Part shown: piece by piece, positions 46,681 through 55,311 of the stretch
Numbering within the stretch: the first letter of the stretch is position 1
How the letters are laid out: every line of letters begins with the position of its first letter
Assembly: GCA_002778195.1 (NCBI GenBank)
Contig: PCDI01000015.1
Location: 228,576-292,575 of the forward strand
DNA: 64,000 nt
Origin: Raffaelea ambrosiae
Lineage: Eukaryota; Ascomycota; Sordariomycetes; Ophiostomatales; Ophiostomataceae
Direction of reading: 5' to 3'
Position numbers and translations under genes: made by a program
Notes under the pieces: model-generated
Told to the model about the DNA's origin: nothing
The model's database searches: none
What the model saw: only the letters and a program-made list of their open reading frames with translations

Positions 46681-47745
46681 CTACGCAAATATGCGCAGCG
46701 GATGGCTTGGCAAGTAAAACCCAGGGTCGTTGAACCGCAGCCCGCGGTCCAGCCCGTCGATCGCCTCGAGTTCCGCCTCGGTCAAGTCGAAGCTGGCCGA
46801 CGCCAGGTTCTCCTGCAGGTACTCCACCAGCGTCGCCTTGGGGATGACCGCGATGCCGTTCTGCGTGGACCAGCGCAGCAGCACCTGCGCCGCCGAGCGC
46901 TTGTGTGCGTTGGCGATCGCCTGGATCACGGGCGACTGCAGCAGCGGCTGCACGTCCGCGGCGCGCTTCGAGAAGAGGCCCGACATCTCGACGAAGCTCT
47001 GCGGGCCAAACGACGTGTACGCCGTGACGGCGATGCCATTCTCGCGGGCCATGGCCATCAGGTCGGGCTGCGCCAGGTACGGGTGGTGCTCGACCTGCAG
47101 GACCGACAGCGGGTGGCGCGCGTAGGTCTGGATGTCGTAGAGCGGCTGGGCCTGGAAGTTGGACACGCCGATGGAGCGGGCGATGCCGAGGTCGACGACG
47201 GTCTCCATGGCCTCCCAGGTCTCGCGGATGGGCACGTTGTCCGGCTCGATGACGGTCTGCTCGGCGTCCATCCACCAGCCCGGATACGGCAGCGTCTCGG
47301 GCGAGACGTACTTGTTGGCCACGGGGAAGTGCATCAGGTACAGGTCGATGTAGCCGAGCCCCCAGGCGTCGTTCTGGGCCTTGGCCATCTCGATGGCGCG
47401 GTCGCGGCGATGGTAGTTGTTCCACAGCTTGGTCGTGACGAACACGTCGGAGCGCTTCACGAGGCCATCTGCGATGGCGCGGCGGATGCCCTCGCCGGCC
47501 TGCTTTTCGTTCTGGTAGTCGTAGGCCCCATCAATCAGTCGGTAGCCCGCTTTGATTGCCTGTGAGCCCCTCTAGTCAGCCAACACCACCGTCCATGGGG
47601 CAGAGTGCAAGTGCTCGAGCAAATGATTATTGTATATTACGTTGTAGACGGCATCCGCAGTCTCGTCGAGCGGCGTCTTCCACGTCCCGAGACCGATCAT
47701 GGGCATCTCGTACTCGGAAGCAAGTTTGATTGTCGTCGTAGCCAT
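46681..47745 (-). CDS. Aldo-keto reductase, D-xylose-reductase group (AKR2-like)
   Basis: Two exons (47745-47641, 47559-46681; 81-nt intron, GTAATA donor) give 327 residues, the normal length for xylose reductases. The AKR catalytic tetrad is present: Asp45, Tyr50 (RLIDGAYDYQNE), Lys79 (VTTKLWNNYH) and His112 (YIDLYLMHFPVA). SIGVSNFQAQPLYDI, QVEHHPYLAQPDLM and VTAYTSFGPQSFVE follow, and the C-terminus NDPGFYLPSHPLRIFA is very close to XYL1 proteins. Xylose reductase converts D-xylose to xylitol with NAD(P)H in the cytosol. The coenzyme motif, usually IPKSN..RL, reads IPKATLVEYL here, so cofactor preference or substrate may differ. Could be another AKR2 sugar or aldehyde reductase. Confidence 0.9.
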
Positions 47746-48716
47746 GGTGTTGGCAGGTGGAAAGACTTCACAAATCACCAAACAATAATAGTAGTGGATT
47801 GGTGAGTAACCTTGATGTGTTTGATAGCTATGTCTCTGTAAACCATTCTTAATTAAATGCAAACACTGCGCTGCTATTTCTACCCCGTCAACGTTGTCCC
47901 TCGTGTCCAGCTAACCGGACAAGATCAGGGGATTGTCACCAACTGATTGAAGTATTTCGCCACACCGAGTAGGTGCTGTGCATTTCCCAGTGCTCCTGTT
48001 TAAACATGATATTTTTTTCCTTTAGGCTAATCTGGCGGCCCCTTCTGCCCGTTTACAGACAGGAGACCGAGACCGATACAAGGAGTTTCTCTCGGACCCT
48101 AGGACCTAGAGAAGATTCTTGGTCCATTGCAGGCCATGCCAATGTGCGCGGCATTGGGGAAAAAAAGTATGGGCTTTCTTCAACAACGCCACTAGGCATC
48201 AGATGGTCACACCACTCCGGCGGGTTAAGACGGTCTGGAATGATGCAACCGGGTGAGGTATGGTGGGAGTCGTCCATTACGTCTTGTCTCTCTCGTTATT
48301 TACGAGTCGTAGCTTTATTGAAATATTTCTAGACTTCTTTATATTATAAATTAACTCTCCTAGAGATACGTTTCTATAAATTCCAACGTAGAAGAATAGT
48401 GTAAGGAGGCTGAGGAAAAGGCGCCGAGGTTAATGCCGCTTTTTTGTTTGTTGTTTGTTGTTTGTTGTTTGTTGTTTATTATTTCTTTATTTCTTTCTTA
48501 CACCTTTACTTATGCTACACGTGGATGGCCAAAAAAGGCCGTCCAGCTCGTCCGCAATACAGACCTTGTGCTGTTGACAGCCTCCTAAAGTCTAAAGGGA
48601 AGATACTGTCTGGTGGTGAGACTCGTCATGATGATTTGAAGTTCACAGTTGGGAAGCCACAGGCCCGAACAGGAATTTCGGCGAGAATAACGAGTCATGG
48701 TGTCTCAACAACAGCA
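47746..48716. other. Intergenic region with a TTTG-type repeat
   Basis: AKR promoter side, then AT-rich sequence (48290-48400) and a TTTGTTG repeat before the tRNA gene. No protein gene recognised. Confidence 0.5.
48443..48481. repeat. (GTTTGTT)n simple repeat
   Basis: Five to six units of a 7-base GTTTGTT repeat, ending in an AT-rich tail. Confidence 0.8.
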
Positions 48717-48790
48717 GGTCTGATGGTCTAGTTGGTTATGACTACACGTTAACACCGTGTCGGTCCCCGGTTCGAGCGCGGGTCAGATCA
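48717..48790 (+). tRNA. tRNA-Val (anticodon AAC), intronless
   Basis: A 74-nt cloverleaf can be drawn by eye. Acceptor stem GGTCTGA pairs with TCAGATC (one G-T). The D arm contains AGTTGGTTA. Anticodon stem ACACG/CGTGT encloses the loop TTAACAC with anticodon AAC (Val). The T loop is TTCGAGC with an A73 discriminator. The B-box GGTTCGAGC is close to consensus. The T stem CCCGG/GCGGG has a G53-G61 mismatch, where C61 is nearly universal, so the copy may be mildly diverged or non-functional. A T5 run follows at once. Confidence 0.82.
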
Positions 48791-48793
48791 ATA

Positions 48794-48798
48794 TTTTT
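48794..48798 (+). terminator. RNA polymerase III T-run terminator
   Basis: TTTTT four bases after the 3' end of the tRNA-Val gene, as expected for Pol III termination. Confidence 0.7.
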
Positions 48799-48974
48799 GC
48801 GCCCGTCTCCAAAGCAGCCGCAGGTAGGAGATTTTTGGAAATGCTGGTCACGATTTTTTTTTTTTTTGTTTAATGTTATGTAAATGTGACAGATAGAGGG
48901 GGAAAGAACAAAGAAGAATAGAAGAAAAGACAAAAAGGAAGTCATCCTCCTGGTCAAATAGCAAACTCGTCTAT

Positions 48975-50160
48975 TCAGCACTTGTTCGCTTTCCGCTTTA
49001 AATACCGACCCAGTCGAACCCAGCGGAACCGCGTCGGGCAGTTCAGATCATCGCACCATATAACATGCTTCAGGTCCTCGTTCTGCGTGACTCCCCACGC
49101 CTCGGGGTCCGTACCCTTCAACCATTCCTTATAACAAGGATCAAGCATCCGGGTCACCTCCAGGTACACCCGATTTCCCCCGCGGCGTGTCCAGATATAA
49201 CAGGAATCGCAGTCTCGGCAAGTGTACATGTGCTTCGTGTTAGTATAACTCCTGTATTGGTTCTCGCAGGGCAGAAACTGGTTTTTGCGTTTGGGGTTTT
49301 TGGAGGCTTCGCACCGGCAGCAGCTGGTATCCGTCTCGCTCCGAAGAGCGTGATCTTCGTCGTCAAAATCCTCGGTCCGATCTCTGTGTTCGTGATAGCG
49401 TTTTATAATCCACCAGTTTCTCCTTCTTTTCGAGCATCTCTATCATGCCCTCCGCAGCATCCCAGGTCAGTACTTCGTGTTCACAGACACAAACGATGGT
49501 TTCCCGAAAGATGCAGACCCGTTTGCGGTGAGGCATCGTTCGCTGTCGCACCGAAAAGAATGCCCAACTGTGCTCCATCCTGCAGCCGTGGCACCACAAG
49601 AAGGTATCTTCGAGCTTCGCCAGAGCTTTGTCGTATTGTCCGCTCTGGCGAAAAGCACGGCAGCCATTGCACATCCGGCTGAAGACGTCGCGAGCTAACA
49701 GGTCCCCAAATTCCGCCTGCAGTTCGGCGCTCGTCCCGAGTTTGAAATTAGAGTGATACGTCCAAACCGCATTGTCATGAAGATATTGCGTTATCAACCT
49801 TTTATTGTCCTTGTTCTTTGCTTGGAAGTCTGCATATAGACGAAGAAACAGGTGGCAGGTGGATCGGAGTACCTGTGAAGATACAGTATCCGTATGGCTC
49901 ATAATCTGCAGCACCAGCGACTCTGGGATTTGGTACAGGCGACTGTTTTCCTGGTTTTCGATTCGCTTGTGCACCCATGCTGGGGGTTCGGTTTCCGGTG
50001 CAGTTGTGAGCCTAGATGATTCGACGGCAGGAGCAAGCCTCTTGCGGCGTTGGCTTGGCGGAATGCCGATCTCTTGCAGGATGGGGATATCCTCTGTTGG
50101 CCTTCGGCCAGTTGCCCTTCTCTTCGAAATGTCGAAGCAGATATCAGGGGAGCAATCCAT
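48975..50160 (-). CDS. F-box protein with one apparent frameshift
   Basis: The first 250 or so residues (50160 to about 49405) carry an F-box-like region, YQIPESLVLQIMSHTDTVSS then RSTCHLFLRLYADF, and CX2C-type cysteines (SRMCNGCRAF, WCHGCRMEHSW). The natural continuation, YHEHRDRTEDFDDEDHAL through CCRCEASKNPKRKNQFLPCE, MYTCRDCDSCYIWTRRGGNR and EWLKGTDPEAWGV to RWVRLGRYLKRK, is in another frame. Removing one base from the A4 run (T4 at 49401-49404 on +) joins the two. The cysteine pairs suggest a zinc-binding C-terminal module seen in other fungal F-box proteins. As sequenced the product would stop at 49363. A sequencing error is as likely as a real mutation. No intron was needed elsewhere. 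Confidence 0.7.
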
Positions 50161-51441
50161 TTTGAGGCTGCTGTATATAATTGGTAGAAGAAATTGAAGA
50201 AGAAATTGAAGAAGAAATCTGAAGAAGATTCTCGATAAAGGGAAAGGTCGAAGACAGAAAGGAGATGTGTGTGGTTGCGAGATTGAAGGTGGGATGAACA
50301 GCGACGAGGAAAAAAAAAGAAAAAAAAAAACCGGACAAATATTTTACTCTGCAAATATACACAACTAATTCACTGAAATAATTTCTACAGTTGAATTGAC
50401 AACTCCTGCCGTTTTAGTCCTGCCAATCATTAAACAGCTACGAGAAAAAAACATAACATATTTCTTATAAAAAAAGTTAAGTAAAGCAAGAGTGCGTCAA
50501 AATCTGCCGGAGCAGAGAGGACAAAAAGTAGTGGTGAATCTCCAAGTATCATCTTTCTGCTTTATCCCTATGATATCTCTGACAAAACCAACCTCTCGTC
50601 TAATCACCAACGCCTTTACTCCGGGCACGGAAATTACCAGAATCGACAGAATTGGCATAAAAAAAAAAAACACAGGCTGTTCACATCAATAGCTATTGTT
50701 ACGCTACTCCCTCTGATGACCCCCGACCCCCAACCCCCCCCTCGTCTCGTACATGGGCCGCACCACAAGCCTCGGGCACGTTGGCATGCACTGAATCACC
50801 TTGTCCAGCCAGCCCTCGTAGGAAAAGGCCACGCCGTAGCTGTCCCGATCACTCTTGGGCGAAATGAAGCGGTGCAGCGTATGTGTACTGGTGGTCTGCA
50901 ATTTTTTCCTACTTGGCCTGGGAAGAATCATCACGGTCAGTAGGATAGTTGCTTTCATCTAGATCGGAACCTGAGTCTAGGTCTTCATGCCGGCTAGAGC
51001 CGAGATTCGAGGTGCTGGTCAATATCGTGACTGTAGTTAGGCTTGGAGCGAGGCTTATCTTTATTGTTCTGTGGGCGAAGCAGCAGGACACCTGTTACGA
51101 CGCTGTTGCCATCGCCTCGGTAGTCCTTGGATAAAAGACGTCTTTCATGCATGTGTTCAATCAAAATTGAGGAACAAAACCAACGAGACCGCCGCCTGTC
51201 CGACTTCTTAACAATAATCTTCTTTGGATCTTTTTAAATCATGGTTATGGTTCTTCTACATTGATGGCTTAAAATTTGTATCAGAAACTAGCAAATAACA
51301 ATACTCCATCGACCTAGAAAACAAATACACCGAGCTCACTGGCTGTAGACTCGTCACAACGTATCATCCATACATGGCATTCGACCGAATATGGCTCGTC
51401 TCCCTCGTCTCCCTCGCCCCTATATTCCCAACCTCTACATG
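50161..51441. other. Intergenic region with a short coding-like fragment
   Basis: A minus-strand frame ending at 50704 contains STHTLHRFISPKSDRDSYG and AFSYEGWLDKVIQCMPTCPR, which reads like a real C-terminal exon, but no family or upstream exon was recognised. The rest (AT-rich 50340-50490, 51140-51310) holds nothing clear. Confidence 0.4.
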
Positions 51442-52685
51442 TCAGGGCAACTGGTACAGCGGCAGATGCGTGCTCCGCGTCGCCCTCTGGCCCACGGCCG
51501 CCTCTACTACCCTCTTCATCTCCTCGCTGCCGTGCACCCGCGCATACGCCAGAGCCGAACCCCGGCCCCCGGCCAGCAGCGGGTTCGCCACGTGCTCCAG
51601 CAGCCACTGCACCCGCTGCAAGGCCCCCACCATAACCGCTGCCACCAGCGCGTACTTGGCATCCGCCGCTGCCGCGATGACCCCACCGGCCGGTTGACAT
51701 CCGCGCCCGCCGCCACCAGCGCCTCCATGACGGGGATGCGCCCGGCGTCAAACTCGGGCGTCAGAGGCGGCGGCGGCCACGTGCGTGGCGAAGACGGTGG
51801 CGAAGACGCTTGGCCGGCATCGACGGCATCAGATTGGGGCGGCTCGGGCGGCTCGGGCGGCTCTGGCAGTGCGCCGGCTGCCGAGAACAGCGCCCAGCCG
51901 CTGCTCACGCGTGCGCCGGCGTCCAGGAGCAGCTGTACCGCCTCGAGCGGCATGGAGGCGGCCGCGGTCGCGAGTGCGGCGCTGGAGGACGATACGTAAT
52001 GACGGCCGTCTCCGTCGTTGTCGTCGTCGTAGCTGACGCTGGGCCCGCCGCGGTCGTAGTCGTCCTTAGGTCCCAGGTTGGGATCGGCCCCGTGGTGGAG
52101 GAACCACCGCAGCAGCGGCAGACTGCGGGTGGGGCGGATGAGCTCGGGCAGCAGGACGGTACCGTAGGGGCCGGGCGTGTTGGGTGTCCAGCGGCCGGAC
52201 TCGAGCAGCAGCGCAAAGAGGGCTATTTGTGTATCGTTTTCGGTGGTGTGCGGCACGTCTAGGACGCTGCGGGGCGTACCGCGGACGACGGGGGTGTCGG
52301 GGCGGGCGAGCAAGACGCGGGCCGCCTCGACATTGCCGGACGTCAGGGCCTGGACGAGGCCGTGGTGGAGAAAGGCCGGGGTGCAGCCGTTTTCGCCACC
52401 ACCCCCTCCTCGTCCTCCTCCAGCATTCACCGTGGTTGCATCTATGGCGTCTTGGACGTCCTCGGCAGAACCGTCTTTGCAGACAATCTCAAAGGGCGTG
52501 TACGGACGTAGGGGATAGGAAAGACCGCGGACATACTGGACGTCGGCAAGCACGACCACGGGGAGGTCATCGTAGACGGCGTTGCCTTGGTCGAGAGGCT
52601 TCAGCCGGCCCGTGACGGGGTCGCGCGGCCGTGCCATCAGCTGATCAAACAAGTACTGTGTAGCTTTCTCGTCGAAATTAGACAT
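51442..52685 (-). CDS. Ankyrin-repeat protein with one apparent frameshift
   Basis: From MSNFDEKATQYLFDQL a minus-strand frame shows degenerate ankyrin repeats: LVQALTSGNVEAARVLLARP, PLLRWFLHHGADPNLGP, MPLEAVQLLLDAGARVSSG and PVMEALVAAGADVNRPVG. Right after this last repeat the frame degenerates, whereas another frame continues AAADAKYALVAAVMVGALQR, VQWLLEHVANPLLAGGR and HGSEEMKRVVEAAVG to a stop at 51442. One missing G in the run seen as C4 at 51681-51684 on + explains the break. The joined protein would be about 414 residues. Ankyrin repeats mediate protein binding; partner and location are unknown. Gly-rich and Asp-rich low-complexity loops separate repeats. Confidence 0.68.
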
Positions 52686-53659
52686 GTTTCCGGAGGGATT
52701 GCTCGTCGTTTGGGTGGTGGGGGGTCTTGGGGTCAGATGGTTGTCCCATTTCTTGATTCTTTATCAGTCTGTTTGTATTCAAGTAACGCTGACCGTCATT
52801 GCTTACGGGCCGGATTTTACAGAAGATGGTAGTTATAAAGAACTAAACAAAACAGATCCAGCCGTTCGTGGCTGACCAATGCAAATCAGACATATCAGAC
52901 GGGGTTGTGTAGGAGGGGAATGGGATGGTGAGAGCGAGCGCAGCAATGGGACGCTGCACAACCACCACTACCACCAATGCCAAACTTCGGAGCAGTCTAG
53001 CTAGTAGTAGGAGCTGGTTGATCTGAAACTTGTTGTCATTTCGCGATAGATACCGTAATGTTTTTCGTAGAAAAAGATGCATGTTCCTTCTCACTGTTTT
53101 CAAAAAGGGGCTACTCCCCTTGGAAGCGATTAATACATCAACCACCCCCCCTTCCACTAGTCAGCTGGCATCATGTGTGTGGCTAACCGGTCACCTGGGG
53201 CTGCACGCAATTGACGTGAGACATTCACCTGCTGACAATACTGGCTGACAGATCGAATTTCAAACCTGCTTTTGTGCCAGGTGTTACCCCAGAAGTTGAT
53301 ATGGGGGGTAGCCTGAGGACCGTGGAACATAAGCATCACCAAATAGACCAAATAGATGGGGAAGCATGTCATATAAGCTGATGCGGTGCTTATATGAATG
53401 AAAGTGTGATAATGAAATCGCTTGAAGTCGTTTTCTTGAAGTCGTTTTAGAAATTCGAGTATCTCGTTCAAGCAGTTCGCATAGGAGATATCTTTATGTT
53501 GAGTAATTCAAGAAATTGAGTATTCAAGTATATAAAAGCCAACTCCTAGATAGAATGCCAGTTCCTTTTGATGTGATTCTGTAATAGGACATCTTCCACC
53601 GTTTACCTCCTTGATCCCCTTGTCGTTTATTTTGCTGTGCTCTACCCATCTGCTCCAGC
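52686..53659. other. Intergenic region
   Basis: Divergent spacer between the ankyrin gene (-) and the secreted-protein gene (+), AT-rich near 53380-53540. No gene recognised. Confidence 0.5.
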
Positions 53660-54709
53660 ATGTCTCTCTCAGACAGCTACATGCCTTCCATCAGAGCATT
53701 TTCCAACCTTTTTATTTTTATTTTGCTGTTCTGGCCTAGCCTTGCACTCGCCGCTCTACAAGGGTCACCTGTAGATGGCCGTGATATCATCTTCGAAGCC
53801 GCCACCTGCCTTGCCAGCAAGCTCGAAGATGCGGCAGCGGGCATTGTCAAGAACGACATTGATCGCGTCAAGTCTCTCGTGGACGCCTTAACAAGCGAGC
53901 TAAACAAGATCGGCTCGCACAACGACCACAAGAGCAATGGCGACGATCCCACCTCGAACACACCCACCGTCTCTTCTGTCTCATCTTACTCTCCTTATAA
54001 GCGTGTCCTCTGTGCCGCCGGCAACTGTCCGGGCGGCGTGTGCCCCGACGAAGATGGCGGCGGCGCCGGTGCCGCAAAGCTGATGCTGCAGCAGCATACA
54101 CAGATAATACCGTTCGTGGAAAATGCTGCACAGGCTCCACAGGAGGAGCAGGATCCTGAGCAGGAGATTGATCTCTCTCCCCCCATGGTGCCGGGGACGC
54201 GTGCGCTGCAACCAGTCTCGCCCGCTCTGTTAGATGAAGGCTTGTCCGTTCACCACGACATCGGCATTTTGGACATCCAAGGCGCCGACATGTCTCCTAC
54301 GACTCGAGTACTCGTACATGGCAGAAATCCTAGGGCTGATCAACTGGCTTGGCTTGACTGTGCCGAGGCATCTTTCTCGTATCCAATCAGTGGGACCCCC
54401 GAGTCCGGTGTCTGCCCCCCACGAGGCCCACGCTCGACATGGCACCTTGCTAAAATAAAAGCGCTACTTCAACAGCTGCAGCTGCCATTTCTGGGAACAA
54501 TTAGAAGATCGCCGTTTCTGATGGCAGTCTTACAATCAGCCGTCGGGCTAGAGCCTGGGCCTAGAAGATATGTTTTTTTTTTTAATCCAGAACCAGTGTG
54601 GTCTCTGACATCATCAATACAACACAACGGGATTCCGTTGCGGTCATACCTTTGTAGGTCTGTAAAAATGTACCAATCGGTGACCCGGCTGCTTCCAGTT
54701 AGAGGATAG
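53660..54709 (+). CDS. Putative secreted protein of unknown function
   Basis: Open frame of 349 residues with a strong signal peptide; either Met1 or Met8 could start it, the latter giving MPSIRAFSNLFIFILLFWP and a cleavage site after LALA. The mature part begins with an amphipathic stretch (AATCLASKLEDAAAGIVKND, VKSLVDALTSELNKIG) like that of small fungal secreted proteins, followed by a Ser/Thr-rich spacer, a Cys/Gly patch (CAAGNCPGGVCPDEDGGG) and an acidic/Gln-rich region. I recognise no family. The last third (after about 54290) has less coding character and contains the intergenic motif TACTCGTA (54309), so the true gene may end earlier or be spliced. Confidence 0.5.
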   Translation: MSLSDSYMPSIRAFSNLFIFILLFWPSLALAALQGSPVDGRDIIFEAATCLASKLEDAAAGIVKNDIDRVKSLVDALTSELNKIGSHNDHKSNGDDPTSNTPTVSSVSSYSPYKRVLCAAGNCPGGVCPDEDGGGAGAAKLMLQQHTQIIPFVENAAQAPQEEQDPEQEIDLSPPMVPGTRALQPVSPALLDEGLSVHHDIGILDIQGADMSPTTRVLVHGRNPRADQLAWLDCAEASFSYPISGTPESGVCPPRGPRSTWHLAKIKALLQQLQLPFLGTIRRSPFLMAVLQSAVGLEPGPRRYVFFFNPEPVWSLTSSIQHNGIPLRSYLCRSVKMYQSVTRLLPVRG

Positions 54710-55311
54710 CATTCCCTTCAGAGCCTAGACTGGACCCGGTGTTGAGGCTCCCTATATTGTCATATCATGATCTTTTTATTTTTATTTTATTTTAAATATT
54801 TTATTCCCTTTTTTTTTTTTTTGGTGGGCTACACCTGGCAGCTACACCCACTGTACGTCAAAATCTGCCCAGACGGTGCAGAATGTCGCCTCCCGCGCGT
54901 TTCCGCCCGGCGGTCCCACCACACCCTAAACATCACATTATCTTTTTGGCGGTGGTGTTACAGCCCACCCCGGGAGGCTTTCACATGTTGACGAAGCAGC
55001 CGCGGAAGATTAAATTTTTTTTATTTCTTGGCTTTTTTGAGATTCCGGTATGATGTCGTTGACATGGAATACAGGTCTCCGGCCGGCGTAGATGAGCTCC
55101 GTCCCTCCGGTCACGTTGTTCTTGAAGGGTGACTGGGGCGTATATAACAATGTCCGGAAGGGGGGGATTCATAGGGGGGGGCAACTGTTGTTGATCCTGT
55201 TGCTGTCTGAATATCATCCTATCGACAATCCGTGACGCTATTTCTACGTATTTTTTTCGAGGAAATTGAGAGATACAGCCTGGTCTGACCTCTTGCATAG
55301 TGAGAGTGATC
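54710..55311. other. Intergenic region upstream of the ABC transporter
   Basis: T-rich 54768-54825, then about 480 bp of promoter/5' UTR for the ABC gene. No other gene recognised. Confidence 0.5.
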
